Notes: generated from the letters alone by a model not told the origin. Shown: positions 26,549 to 36,329, counted from the stretch's first letter. The stretch: 55,310 bases of DNA from an uncultured Variovorax sp. (GCA_913776885.1 CAJYQC010000603.1:1-55310), one strand, 5' to 3'. Numbers and translations are program-made.

Positions 26549-29478
26549 GGTGCGGTCTCTCGTATCGCGCGCTGCAGGTCGCGCTCGATCTCGCTGAAGG
26601 CGATGGCGGGCAGGTCGCCCAGCGTGCGCTCGGTGCCGGTGAGCGCCACGCCGAGCACGGTCTGGAGCGTCTTGCCCTCGGGGCTGTCCTGCACGAACCA
26701 GCCTTCCTCCAGCTGCAGGCGGACCTGGCCCTCTCCGGGCACGCCCTTGTTGAAGGCGTTGACCATGCCGCCGTCGCCGATCTCGCGCACCCAGCCGCGG
26801 GTCTCCAGGCCCAGGAGCGCGGCGTTCGACACCGCGCGGCCGGCCCATTGCGGCAGCTCGCGGCTGGCGCGCAGCGCATCGTCGAGCACGAAGGACTGGC
26901 GCGAGAGCTGCTCGAAGGGCTGCAGCAGCTCGTAGTCGGCCAGCACCTGGCCCCATGCGGCCGCGAGCGAGGCATCGAGCGCTGCGAAGTCCAGCGGATG
27001 CGGCAGGCCGATGCGCGCGTCGTCGGCCAGTTTCACAGGGTCGTCGTGCAGGTCGGCCAGCTCGCCTTCGGCGGTGACGCGGAAGGTGGCCCGCAGCCTG
27101 TCGGCGGCATCGAACAGGCCCCAGACCAGCGGCCGGCTGAACACGCGCAGCACCGGATGGTTGGCGAAGAAGGGCATGAATTCGTCGGGGCCCCAGCGGC
27201 GCTGCGCGCACATCGCGGCTTCGAGCCGCCTGATCTGCGTGGTGGCGACGGTCTTCGCGAGCTTGCGCAGTTCCTTGAGCTGGGTCGTTGCGGCGGCCGC
27301 CTTGCCGGCGTCGTCGTTCGCGCCCGGCTTGGGCAGCGTCTTGAGCGCCTTGCCCTTCGCATCGTGCACCACGGGCTGGAAGCTGTCGTCCATGCGTACC
27401 TCGAAGCTGCGCGAGCCGAAGTCCAGCACGAGGCGCGCGCGCACGTCGAGTCCGAGCTCGGGCACGGTGCGGTCGGCCAGCTGGTCGAGGCTGAGGCCGC
27501 GCTGCTCGGCCACTTCGCCGAGCATGCGGTCGGCGCGGGTGCGCAGGTCGTCGTAGCGGGTCTGGCGCGAGAGTTCGGCCAGGTGCATCAGCGCGGCGTC
27601 GCTGCCGATCTCGCCGAGCATCGCCATGGCATCGTAGGCGCGCACGCGGTCCAGCGCTGCGCGCCACTGGCGCAGCAGGCCGTAGAGCTGGCGCGCGGTC
27701 TCGCCGTCGCCCAGGCGGCCCTGCAGCGCGAACATCCACCGCTCCTTGGGCGGGCGGCCGTTGCCGATCCACCAGGCCAGCAGCGCGCGGCCGAAGCGTG
27801 CGAGGGAATCGGGCGTGATCGCCTCCAGCAGGTCGGCAAGCCCCGGATAGGGCGCGTCGGCCTTGCCGAGCATCATCGCCATCAGCACGTCGGGCACGAC
27901 GGACTGCGGCAGCGCGAGGCCGTTCCTGGCGATGATCAGCCGGGGCAGCGTCGGCAGGGGCAGCGTCTTCGGTACCGCGGGCAGGCTGTCGGGCAGCACA
28001 TCCTCGGGCGCGATGGACAGCAGCTGCGCCACCGCGCCGGCGGCCTCGGCGCCATAGGCCTGCGCTTGGGCGCGCACCGCGCCTTCATGGCCGTTGTCGT
28101 GCAGCCAGCGCAGCGCGGCCTGCGCCGATTCGTGCGCGGCGCCGGGCTCGCCCAGCGCAATGGGCACGAGGCCGCGCGCGGCGGTGTCGGGGTAGCGTTC
28201 CAGCCATGCGGCCGCCTCGCGCCGCACCCAGCGGTTGGTGTGGAAGCCCCTGGCGATCCAGCCGGCAAGCGGGTCCCACTCGATGACCGAGGCCAGTTCG
28301 AACATCGCGCGCGAACCCTGCTTGAGAAATCGCGGCAGGCCCGGCAGCGCGTCCGCGCCGAGCGCATGGAGGATGGGCCGCACGCGCGCCACGTCGCCCA
28401 TGAAGTGATCGACGGCCGGCCCGTGCGTGAACGCCGCCACCGCCAGCGGCGCGGGCAGCTGCCAGATGTATTCGGCCACGCCCCAGCGCGAGCCCGGTAG
28501 CGGGCCGAAATCTTCGGGGCCGGCGATCTCGCGGCGCCCGGCGGTCACGTCGTCGATGAGCTCGGGGCGCAGGCCCAGCATCCACAGCGCCTTGCGCACG
28601 CTGCCGCCTTCGCGGATGGCGGCCGGCGCATCGGGCTGGTGGCGCGGGAACTCGGCCATCCACTGATTCGAGCGATCGCGCGAGACGCGCACCTCGCGCG
28701 CCAGCCAGTCGGACAGGTCGCCCGTGGCCTGCAGATATTGCGGCGGCTGCAGGTCGGCCCAGTGCAGCCGCGCCGTCGGCGGCAGCGGTTGCAGTGCGAG
28801 CACCGGGATGACGGGCAGCGCCTGCCGGTTCTTCCACGGCGGGCGGCGCAGCAGCGCGGGCCAGTCGTCGGCGGGGGCGTCGGCCACGCCGGGGGAGCCG
28901 TCTTCCTGCAGGCGCGCGAGCGTCTTGCGCTGGGCCTCGTCGCAGGAGGCCTCGAGCGGCTTGTGCCAGTCGGGGTTGGCCGCAAGCAATTCCAGGATCA
29001 GCGCCGCGCCGGCCTGGTGCCGCGCCGGGTTCGCCGACAGCAGTTCGCGCAGCACGAAGAGCGGCCAGCGCGCCGCCTGCTTCACCAGCGCGTTCTTGCA
29101 GTCGATCTGCTTGACCTGCGCGACGAAGAAGCGCACCACCTCCGCGTCATGGATGGCAAGCAGGTCGGTGACGGCTTCCTTGTGCGGCGAGGGCTCGAAG
29201 AGCAGCTCGGCTGCCGCGGCGCCGTGCATCTCGAGCATGCGCAGCCGCGCGGCGCGCGGCGGGTAGAAGCTCGAGCGGTGGCGGCGGAAGAAGTCGAGGC
29301 TGTCGGCCAGGCTGCGCTCGTCGGAGAGCGAGCCGCCGCAGTGGCCGCAGGGCCGGTCGTTGAACCGCGCGAGCGCCTCGCGCATGCTCTTGGTCCAGCG
29401 CACCTTGCCGTCGGGCCGCGCGTCGAGGGCGGCCACTTTCTTCTCGTCTTCTCCCTGCGACTTGCGACTGCTCGCCAT
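26545..29478 (-). CDS. DUF4132 domain-containing protein (MolR-like)
   Basis: The 977-residue cytoplasmic protein has a central helical, HEAT-like repeat part and a C-terminal DUF4132 domain (about 700-960: QIRRLEAAMCAQRRWGPDEFMPFFANHPVLRVFSRPLVWGLFD region, then FEQLSRQSF). E. coli MolR is a distant relative. An N-terminal PCGHCGG pair of cysteines stands alone. The molecular role is unknown. The ATG at 29478 has GGAGAG 8 bases upstream; an in-frame start further upstream is not supported. It is coupled to the MFS transporter by ATGA. Confidence 0.88.
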   Translation of the reverse strand: MASSRKSQGEDEKKVAALDARPDGKVRWTKSMREALARFNDRPCGHCGGSLSDERSLADSLDFFRRHRSSFYPPRAARLRMLEMHGAAAAELLFEPSPHKEAVTDLLAIHDAEVVRFFVAQVKQIDCKNALVKQAARWPLFVLRELLSANPARHQAGAALILELLAANPDWHKPLEASCDEAQRKTLARLQEDGSPGVADAPADDWPALLRRPPWKNRQALPVIPVLALQPLPPTARLHWADLQPPQYLQATGDLSDWLAREVRVSRDRSNQWMAEFPRHQPDAPAAIREGGSVRKALWMLGLRPELIDDVTAGRREIAGPEDFGPLPGSRWGVAEYIWQLPAPLAVAAFTHGPAVDHFMGDVARVRPILHALGADALPGLPRFLKQGSRAMFELASVIEWDPLAGWIARGFHTNRWVRREAAAWLERYPDTAARGLVPIALGEPGAAHESAQAALRWLHDNGHEGAVRAQAQAYGAEAAGAVAQLLSIAPEDVLPDSLPAVPKTLPLPTLPRLIIARNGLALPQSVVPDVLMAMMLGKADAPYPGLADLLEAITPDSLARFGRALLAWWIGNGRPPKERWMFALQGRLGDGETARQLYGLLRQWRAALDRVRAYDAMAMLGEIGSDAALMHLAELSRQTRYDDLRTRADRMLGEVAEQRGLSLDQLADRTVPELGLDVRARLVLDFGSRSFEVRMDDSFQPVVHDAKGKALKTLPKPGANDDAGKAAAATTQLKELRKLAKTVATTQIRRLEAAMCAQRRWGPDEFMPFFANHPVLRVFSRPLVWGLFDAADRLRATFRVTAEGELADLHDDPVKLADDARIGLPHPLDFAALDASLAAAWGQVLADYELLQPFEQLSRQSFVLDDALRASRELPQWAGRAVSNAALLGLETRGWVREIGDGGMVNAFNKGVPGEGQVRLQLEEGWFVQDSPEGKTLQTVLGVALTGTERTLGDLPAIAFSEIERDLQRAIRETAP

Positions 29479-29530
29479 GCCATTGCTCTCCGTTGATGCC
29501 GCAGGGATTGTCGGCCAACACGCGCGGGCC

Positions 29531-29555
29531 AAAAAAAAGCGCCCTCGCGGGCGCT
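29531..29555 (-). terminator. Intrinsic terminator after the YidB-like gene
   Basis: On the minus strand AGCGCCC / GGGCGCT forms a 7-bp stem with a 4-base loop, followed by eight T residues. It separates the YidB-like gene from the DUF4132 operon. Confidence 0.88.
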
Positions 29556-29580
29556 CGAACGCTGGAGAAGGCAGTCGGTG

Positions 29581-30042
29581 TCAGGACTGCCTGCCTTGCA
29601 GCAGACCGCTGAGCGAGCCCAGCAGGTCGTCATGGTTGCCCAGCCCCTGGTCGGGGATCTTGCCGTGCGGCGTGAGCTGGTCGATGAGCGCCGGCAGCAT
29701 GGTGGCCAGCATCGGCAGCAGCGTCTGCGCATTGATGCCGAGCCTGGACGCGATGCTCGCGATGGTGTCGCTGCCCAGCGCGTTCTGCAGCTGGTCGCCC
29801 GAGACGGGCTGGTTTTCTCCCTTGCCGATCCACGAGCCGATGACGTCGCCCATGCCGGCCTGCTCGAACTTCGAGACCAGGCCGCCGAGGCCGCCCACGC
29901 TGCCGTTGTTGGCGAGCAGGCCACCCAGTGCACCGGCCAGGCCGCCCAGATCACCCAGACCGCCGAGACCTCCACCTTGCGGCTGCTGCTGTTGCGCAGC
30001 GCCTCCGAGAACCTGGCCGAGTACCGAATCGAGCAATCCCAT
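29581..30042 (-). CDS. YidB family (DUF937) protein
   Basis: The 153-residue protein begins MGLLDSVLGQVLGG, has a Gln/Gly-rich spacer (GGLGGLGDLGGLAGALGG), then the YidB core (GMGDVIGSWIGKGENQPVSG, ALGSDTIASIASRLGI, LLPMLATMLPALIDQLTPHG and GLLQGRQS). Function in the family is not settled. The ATG at 30042 has AAGGAA 7 bases upstream. It is single and closed by a strong terminator. Confidence 0.92.
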   Translation of the reverse strand: MGLLDSVLGQVLGGAAQQQQPQGGGLGGLGDLGGLAGALGGLLANNGSVGGLGGLVSKFEQAGMGDVIGSWIGKGENQPVSGDQLQNALGSDTIASIASRLGINAQTLLPMLATMLPALIDQLTPHGKIPDQGLGNHDDLLGSLSGLLQGRQS

Positions 30043-30144
30043 GGCTGTTTCCTTGTGGTGTGTGACAGAACCGCCAACATTGTTAAATGCGGCGGACCTT
30101 GGGCCGAAAGCGGCATCGCACTTTCGAATTGGCAACGTGACAAA

Positions 30145-31506
30145 TTACTTGATACGCGCCGGCCGTTTCGCAAGCAAGGCGGGGGAGACCCCCTGCACGC
30201 CCACCAGCCCGAGCACGGTGACGAGCGAATTCTGCGCGCCTTTCCATGCCTCCGTCATGTCGATGGACTCGCTCAGCGAATGAAATCCCGAGGCCTTGCC
30301 GCCGCCGCCCACGATGATCGCCGGCACGCCCAGCGAGATCGGCACGTTGGCGTCGGTGCTGCCGCCGCGCAGCAGCGTCCTGTTGCCGAAGGCGGCGTTC
30401 GCGCGGATCGCGGCCTCGACGATCGGCGAGTCGGGCGGCGTACGGCCGCCGGGGCGCTCGCCGATGAGCCTCATGCTCACGCTCAGCGTGCTGACGTTCC
30501 AGCGCCTGTTCTCCTCGGCCACGGCCTCGTCGATGGCCGCAAGGATCTTCTTCTCGGTCTCCAGCAGCGAGGCCATGTCGTCCGAACGGATGTCGATGGC
30601 CATGCGCGCATCGGGCGCGATGGTGTTGACCGAGGTGCCGCCGCCCACGGTGCCGACGGTGAAGGTCGTCTTCGGGAAGCTCGGCGTGCGGATGTCGGCG
30701 ATCTTCGCGATGGCACGGCCCATGCCGTGGATCGCGCTGGGCACCTGCCCGAACGCGCCGAAGCTGTGCCCGCCCGGCCCCTGGAAGCTGACCTCGTAGC
30801 GGTGGCTCGCGGTGCCCAGCACCAGCACCGAGCCCGGCGCCGAGGGCTCCAGCCCCACCATGCCGTCGATGTCGAGGTGGTCGCGGAAGATCGCCTTCAT
30901 GCCGCGCAGGTTGCCGAGCTCTTCCTCGCCCACGTTGGCGACGAACATTAGGTCGCCCACCGTCTGCACCTTGTTGTCGTTCAGCACCTTGAGCCACGAC
31001 AGCAGCACCGCGAGCCCGCGCGTGTCGTCGGCGATGCCCGGCGCGTAGAGGCGGCCGTCGCGCTCCTTGACCCTCACGTCGGTGCCGGCGGGGAACACGG
31101 TGTCGAGGTGGGCCGAGACCAGCAGCTTGGGGCCGTGGCCCGTGCCCTTGCGCAGGCCGACCACGTTGCCCTCGGCATCGATCTTCGCGCTCGTCAGCCC
31201 GAATGCCTTCGCGCGGGCGAGGAAGGCTTCGGCGCGCCTGTGTTCCTTGAACGGCGGGGCCTCGATCTCGGTGAGCATCCTGAGGTCTTCGATCGAGCGC
31301 TCGTGGTCGGCCTTCACCGCGTCCAGCAGCTTCTGGATGGCAGGCGACGCCATCAGCTGGGTGAAGGCCTGGTCGACCTCGGGGCCGACCTGCGCGGGCG
31401 TCGGGGCGACGGCCTGGGGCTGGGCGGGCGCGCCTTGCGCCGCGCAGAGCAGCGTGGCGGCGACGAGCACAGGGGCAAGGCGCAGCGGGCCGGGCAACTT
31501 CAACAT
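30145..31506 (-). CDS. Secreted M20/M25/M40 family metallo-hydrolase
   Basis: The 453-residue protein has a clear signal peptide (hydrophobic APVLVAATLLCAAQ, cleavage near APAQ). Zinc-peptidase motifs include VSAHLDTVFPAGTDV, APGIADDTRG, VANVGEEELGNLRG and a late DANVPISLG. It differs from the cytoplasmic dipeptidase at 23027 in being exported. The substrate is not predictable. ATG at 31506; upstream is a 106-bp gap with a GC palindrome, downstream the YidB gene. Confidence 0.9.
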   Translation of the reverse strand: MLKLPGPLRLAPVLVAATLLCAAQGAPAQPQAVAPTPAQVGPEVDQAFTQLMASPAIQKLLDAVKADHERSIEDLRMLTEIEAPPFKEHRRAEAFLARAKAFGLTSAKIDAEGNVVGLRKGTGHGPKLLVSAHLDTVFPAGTDVRVKERDGRLYAPGIADDTRGLAVLLSWLKVLNDNKVQTVGDLMFVANVGEEELGNLRGMKAIFRDHLDIDGMVGLEPSAPGSVLVLGTASHRYEVSFQGPGGHSFGAFGQVPSAIHGMGRAIAKIADIRTPSFPKTTFTVGTVGGGTSVNTIAPDARMAIDIRSDDMASLLETEKKILAAIDEAVAEENRRWNVSTLSVSMRLIGERPGGRTPPDSPIVEAAIRANAAFGNRTLLRGGSTDANVPISLGVPAIIVGGGGKASGFHSLSESIDMTEAWKGAQNSLVTVLGLVGVQGVSPALLAKRPARIK

Positions 31507-31583
31507 GGGCGCGGAAGTCCTTCTTTTGTCTTAAAGAAGTAACGATTGTTTCTCAGGCCTTACGCGCGCGCGTCGCGGAAAAC

Positions 31584-31599
31584 ACCCCCCGGCCGGGGG
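31584..31599. other. 16-bp GC palindrome
   Basis: A perfect C6GGCCG6-type palindrome lies between rsmE and the secreted M20 gene, with no T-run. The position is given to within a few bases. It may be an mRNA 3'-end structure for rsmE. Confidence 0.35.
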
Positions 31600-31612
31600 G
31601 CAGGCCGCCTGT

Positions 31613-32326
31613 TCAGAGTCCGGCCAATGCCACCAGCGCAGCAAGCGCCGCGGTCTCGGCGCGCAGCACTCGCGCGCCCAGGGTGACGGGCGCGAAGCCA
31701 CAGGCGATGGCCTGCTGCTCCTCGCTTCCGCTCAGGCCGCCTTCGGGGCCGCTCAGCACGGTCACGCCCCGGTCGTCCGGCGCGAGGGCGGCGATGCTGC
31801 GCGTGCCCTCTGCCAGGCTCAGGATCAGGCGGGCGCCCGGTCCAGCCGGGGTTTCGAGCCAGTTCGCGAAGGGCCGCACCGGATGGATCGCCGGCACGCG
31901 GTTGCGGCCGCACTGCTCGCAGGCCGCGATCGCGATAGCCTCCCAGTGCGCACGCTTCTTCTCGGCGCGCTCGCCCGCCAGGCGCAGCACGCCGTGGGCG
32001 GTGGCCAGCGGCTGGATGCTGGCCACGCCGAGCTCGGTCGCTTTCTCGACCAGCCAGTCCATGCGTTCGTTGGCCGGCATGCCGACCGCCAGATGCACCG
32101 CGTGCGGCGCCTCGCGCTCCACCGGAAGATGCGAGCCGACCGCCACCGAGACGTCGCTGCGGCCCATGCGCTCGACCGTGGCCGCGTACTCGCCGCCGGT
32201 GCCGTCGAACAGCGTGAGCGTGTCGCCGGGCTGCATCCGCAGCACCTGCACGTGGCGCGCGGCGCCCGCCGGCAGCGCCAGGCTGGCGCCGGCGCTCAGG
32301 GGCACTGGACAGTGGAAACGAGGCAT
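31613..32326 (-). CDS. rsmE: 16S rRNA (uracil1498-N3)-methyltransferase
   Basis: RsmE is a SPOUT-class enzyme that methylates U1498 of 16S rRNA. The 237-residue protein has the N-terminal PUA-like part (HVQVLRMQPGDTLTLFDGTGGEY) and the knotted SAM-binding motif LSGPEGGLSGSEEQQA followed by TLGARVLRAETAAL. Length is typical. It is downstream of amgK with a 69-bp gap. Confidence 0.95.
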   Translation of the reverse strand: MPRFHCPVPLSAGASLALPAGAARHVQVLRMQPGDTLTLFDGTGGEYAATVERMGRSDVSVAVGSHLPVEREAPHAVHLAVGMPANERMDWLVEKATELGVASIQPLATAHGVLRLAGERAEKKRAHWEAIAIAACEQCGRNRVPAIHPVRPFANWLETPAGPGARLILSLAEGTRSIAALAPDDRGVTVLSGPEGGLSGSEEQQAIACGFAPVTLGARVLRAETAALAALVALAGL

Positions 32327-32395
32327 GCTGCGGAATCGATGGCTGCGGCAGGCCGTTGCGCGGGCGCCGCAGGGTGGTGTTTCTTCAGTTCGTCT

Positions 32396-33496
32396 TCAGA
32401 CACGGCCGTAGGCGAAGCCCGTGATGGCCGAGGTGCCCTCGATCTCGTCGATCACGCGCGACAGCGGCGTCAGCTCCGAGTAGCGGCTTGCGGTGGCGCG
32501 GATGTAGGCGATGAAGCGCGGCGTGTCGGCCAGGTAGCGGGGCTTGCCGTCGCGCAGCGTGAGGCGCGCGAAGATGCCGGCGACCTTCAGGTGGCGCTGC
32601 AGGCCCATCCATTCGACCGCGCGGTAGAACGCGCCGAAGTCCTCGTCGACCGGCAGGCCCGCCTTGCGCGCCGCCTGCCAGTAGCGCACGGTGACGTCGA
32701 GCACGAACTCCTCGTCCCAGCTCAGGAAGGCGTCGCGCATCAGGCTGGCGATGTCGTAGGTGATGGGGCCGTAGACGGCGTCCTGGAAGTCGAGCACGCC
32801 GAGGCCCGCCGCACTCCCCGCCATCAGGTTGCGGGGCATGAAGTCGCGGTGCACGTAGACGCTGGGCGACGCGAGGTTGCTCTCGACGATCAGCCTGAAG
32901 CTGCGCTCGAGCCGCTCCTTCAGCTTGCCCTCGACGGCGATGCCGCGGTGGCGGCCGATGTACCACTCGGGAAAGAGGGCCAGTTCGCGCTCCAGCAGCG
33001 CCCTGTCGTAGGGCGGCAGTACGCCGGGCTTCGATGAAAGCTGCCAGCGGACCAGCGCGTCGATGGCCTGGTCGTAGAGCGGGCGGGCGGTTTCGGGACG
33101 GGCCGGATCGATCACGTCCAGCATGGTCTGGCGGCCGAGGTCGTCCAGCAGCAGGAAGCCGTTGGGCTCGTCCCATTCGAGGACCGTGGGGGCCAGCACG
33201 CCGGCGGCGGCCATCAGCCCGGCCACCTGCACGAAGGGGGCGCTGTTCTCCTTGTCGGGCGGGGCGTCCATGACGATGCGCGTGGGGGCGGCAGCGTCGG
33301 TGGTGTCGAGCCGGAAGTAGCGGCGGAAGCTCGCGTCGGCCGAGGCGAGCCGCACGGTTTCGGGCCGCAGTGCGTGGCGCGGCGCGACGGCGGCCAGCCA
33401 GCCCCGGAACGCTTCGGCCCGCTGCGGATTCGTCCAGGCAATGGTTTCGGCGGGGCGGCTTGGGGCCAATGCGGCCGGGGGCGGGGGTGCTGTCAT
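32396..33496 (-). CDS. amgK: Cell-wall recycling sugar kinase AmgK (aminoglycoside phosphotransferase family)
   Basis: The 366-residue APH-fold kinase has the Brenner motif VHRDFMPRNLM and the metal-binding LDFQDAVYGPITYDIASL. In Pseudomonas, AmgK phosphorylates MurNAc and GlcNAc at the anomeric position, and its gene lies divergent from lptD, exactly as here. The partner nucleotidyltransferase MurU is normally the next gene, but here rsmE follows. The product name rests on this family and position. Confidence 0.85.
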   Translation of the reverse strand: MTAPPPPAALAPSRPAETIAWTNPQRAEAFRGWLAAVAPRHALRPETVRLASADASFRRYFRLDTTDAAAPTRIVMDAPPDKENSAPFVQVAGLMAAAGVLAPTVLEWDEPNGFLLLDDLGRQTMLDVIDPARPETARPLYDQAIDALVRWQLSSKPGVLPPYDRALLERELALFPEWYIGRHRGIAVEGKLKERLERSFRLIVESNLASPSVYVHRDFMPRNLMAGSAAGLGVLDFQDAVYGPITYDIASLMRDAFLSWDEEFVLDVTVRYWQAARKAGLPVDEDFGAFYRAVEWMGLQRHLKVAGIFARLTLRDGKPRYLADTPRFIAYIRATASRYSELTPLSRVIDEIEGTSAITGFAYGRV

Positions 33497-33731
33497 GGAT
33501 AATCGATTCTACAAATCCGCCTGGCGCGGCAATCCCCCTTGGCCGGCTTGCGGCCGATGCGGATCGCCACCGGCCCCTGCAACCCGCCGGCCTGCCGCGC
33601 CGTCCCCCGACGACCTTTCGTTCCGAACCGATGCCTACGACCCAACGCCCTCACGCTTGGCACCTTGTGCGCTCGCTGCTCTCCACGGGAGAGTCGCCGG
33701 CTTTCCTCGGAACGGCCGGGCGGGAGGCCTG
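33497..33731. promoter_or_regulatory. amgK-lptD divergent control region
   Basis: The 235-bp gap has an AT-rich patch right next to the amgK start (GATAAT on the plus strand and TAGAAT on the minus strand, about 33499-33513), suggesting back-to-back -10 boxes. A 33-codon ORF runs from ATG 33631 and ends in TGATG at the lptD start. Nothing else is recognised. Confidence 0.4.
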
Positions 33732-36329
33732 ATGAGCCGACGTCGTGCCGCCGCCCCGCGTCCGCGGCGCCCGGGCGTGCCGCCCCTGCCCCTGGCCGTG
33801 CTCTCGCTGGCGCTGATCCACGTGCACGGCGCCTCGGCCCAGACGGCCGGCAATATCGCCGACGCCCCGCTCACGCTGAAGCGCACGCCGCAGCTCACCG
33901 AGACCCTCACGCCCGCCGACCGCGGCCAGATGCCCAGCCTGGTCACCGGCGACCGCATCTCCGGCCGGCCCGACCTAGAGACCGTGGTCGAGGGCAACGC
34001 CACGCTGCGCCGCGGCGCGGTGTCCATCACCGCCGACCGGCTCGAGTACTACCAGCCCGACGACCGCGCCAAGGCCACCGGCAACGTGCGGGTCAACCAG
34101 GCCGGCAACGTCTACGAAGGCCCCGAGCTGCAGCTCAAGCTCGAGACCTTCGAGGGCTTCTTCAACAACGTGCGCTACCAGTTCCTCGCGAACGAGGCGC
34201 ACGGCGAGGCCAAGCGCATCGACTTCGTCGACGCCAACGTGTCCATCGCCCGCGAAGCCACCTACACCACCTGCCGCCGCGAGGACTTCCCCGGCTGGAT
34301 GCCCGCCTGGCTGCTGACCGCCACCTCGATCACCACCGACACCGAGGAGAACGAGGGCGTGGCGAAGAATGCTCGCCTGAGCTTCATGGGCATCAGCACG
34401 CCGCCGATCCCGAGCGTGAGCTTCCCGCTGTCGAACGACCGCAAGAGCGGCCTGCTGCCGCCCACCATCGGCATCGACAACACCAACGGCATCGAGATCG
34501 CGCAGCCGTACTACTGGAACATCGCGCCCAACCGCGACGCCACGTTCACGCCGACGCTCATGAGCAAGCGCGGCATCAACTTCAGCAACGAGTTCCGCTA
34601 CCTCGAGAAGGAATACAAGGGCGAGATCCGTCTCGACCTGATGGGCAGCGACCGCCTCGTGGGCGACCGCTACAACGAGCTGCGCGCCAGCCAGCTCCAG
34701 CAGCTGGCCAACGGGCAGATCACCGCCAGCAGCCTGACCAATCCGCCGAAGAACACCCGTCGCTGGGGCCTGTGGCTCACGCACCACCAGGACTTCGACG
34801 CCAAGGCGCTGGGCCTGGATTCGCTCTCGGCCAACATCGCCATCAACCGGGTGAGCGACGACGACTACTGGCGCGACTTCACCCGCACGCCGTCGCTCGC
34901 GCAGCGCCAGCTGCCCAACGACGCCTCGCTCAACTGGAGCAAGGGCGACTGGAGCGGCATGGTCCGCACGCTCAAGTACCAGAACCTGCAGTACAACCTG
35001 TCGCCGATCACGCCGTCGTACGACCGCATGCCGCAGATCACGGCCAACTACAACAAGTACGACTGGCACGGCTTCGACGTCGCGCTGAACCTCGACTACA
35101 CGCGCTTCCGCGTGAACCGCCTCACGCCGACGCAGCTCGGCTACGACGCCACACAGCAGTCGCAGCCCGACGGCGAGCGCGCCATGGCCGTGGCGACGAT
35201 CAGCCGGCCCTTCATCACGCCGAGCACGTACGTCACCCCGAAGCTGACCCTGAACGCGGCCTCGTACAACTACTACCTGCCGCAGTCCTCCCTTCCGGTG
35301 GTCACGGTCAACGGCAGCCAGTATCTGAACGGCGTGCCCTACAGCCCGACCTCGCTGTACTTCTATCCGACGTCCAGCAACCGGGTGGTGCCGACCTTCA
35401 GCCTCGACAGCGGCATGACCTTCGAGCGCGACGCCAGCTATTTCGGCCGCGCCTTCCGCCAGACGCTGGAGCCGCGCGCGTACTACGTGTACACGCCCTA
35501 CCGCAACCAGAGCATGCTGCCGAACTACGACTCGGCGGCCAACGACTTCAGCTTCGCGACCATCTACACCGAGAACGCGTTCTCGGGCGGCGACCGCATC
35601 TCGGACACCAATGCGCTCACGCTGGGCGTGACCTCCCGCCTGATCGATCCGGACACCGGCGTCGAGGCTGCGCGCTTCGGCGTCGCACAGCGCCTGCGCT
35701 TCAGCGACCAGAAGGTCACGCTGCCGGGCGGCACGCCGGTGACCGACCGCGCGAGCGACCTGCTGCTGGGCGCCACGATCAACTGGACGCCCAAGTGGAG
35801 CCTGGACACGCTGGTCCAGTACAACCCCGACACGCGCCGGTCCGAGCGCTCGGCCGTCAGCGCGCGCTACAACCCCGAGCCCTACCACAACCTGAGCGCG
35901 GCCTTCCGCTACCAGGCGCCCAGCACCCCGACCGCGACCGACGGCAACAAGTCGATCGACGTGGGCTGGCAGTGGCCGCTGAACGACCTGTGGGGCGACA
36001 AGGGCAAGAACCTCGGCCCCGGCAAGGGCCAGGGCGGCGGGCGCTGGTACGCCGTCGGCCGGCTCAACTACAGCCTGCAGGACAAGAAACTCACCGACGG
36101 CGTGCTCGGCTTCGAGTACGACGGCTGCTGCTGGATCGGTCGCGTGGTGATGCAGCGCATCACCACCGGCCAGGTGACGGCGAACACGCGCATCATGTTC
36201 CAGCTCGAATTCGTCGGCTTCTCCAGCATCGGATCGAGCCCCATGCAGACGCTGCGGCAGAACATCCAGCGCTACGAGCCCCTGCGCCAACCGGGTGAAG
36301 CGCCCAGCCGCTTCACCAACTACGACTGA
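33732..36329 (+). CDS. lptD: LPS-assembly protein LptD
   Basis: LptD is the outer-membrane beta-barrel that, with LptE, inserts LPS into the outer leaflet. The 865-residue protein has a signal peptide (PPLPLAVLSLALIHVHGASAQ) and an N-terminal jellyroll domain (LVTGDRISGRPDLETVVEGNATLRRGAVSITADRLEYY). A large C-terminal barrel ends with FEYDGCCWIGRVVMQR, which carries the paired cysteines. The ATG at 33732 has GGGAGG four bases upstream. Start of the lptD-surA-rsmA cluster. Confidence 0.95.
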   Translation: MSRRRAAAPRPRRPGVPPLPLAVLSLALIHVHGASAQTAGNIADAPLTLKRTPQLTETLTPADRGQMPSLVTGDRISGRPDLETVVEGNATLRRGAVSITADRLEYYQPDDRAKATGNVRVNQAGNVYEGPELQLKLETFEGFFNNVRYQFLANEAHGEAKRIDFVDANVSIAREATYTTCRREDFPGWMPAWLLTATSITTDTEENEGVAKNARLSFMGISTPPIPSVSFPLSNDRKSGLLPPTIGIDNTNGIEIAQPYYWNIAPNRDATFTPTLMSKRGINFSNEFRYLEKEYKGEIRLDLMGSDRLVGDRYNELRASQLQQLANGQITASSLTNPPKNTRRWGLWLTHHQDFDAKALGLDSLSANIAINRVSDDDYWRDFTRTPSLAQRQLPNDASLNWSKGDWSGMVRTLKYQNLQYNLSPITPSYDRMPQITANYNKYDWHGFDVALNLDYTRFRVNRLTPTQLGYDATQQSQPDGERAMAVATISRPFITPSTYVTPKLTLNAASYNYYLPQSSLPVVTVNGSQYLNGVPYSPTSLYFYPTSSNRVVPTFSLDSGMTFERDASYFGRAFRQTLEPRAYYVYTPYRNQSMLPNYDSAANDFSFATIYTENAFSGGDRISDTNALTLGVTSRLIDPDTGVEAARFGVAQRLRFSDQKVTLPGGTPVTDRASDLLLGATINWTPKWSLDTLVQYNPDTRRSERSAVSARYNPEPYHNLSAAFRYQAPSTPTATDGNKSIDVGWQWPLNDLWGDKGKNLGPGKGQGGGRWYAVGRLNYSLQDKKLTDGVLGFEYDGCCWIGRVVMQRITTGQVTANTRIMFQLEFVGFSSIGSSPMQTLRQNIQRYEPLRQPGEAPSRFTNYD

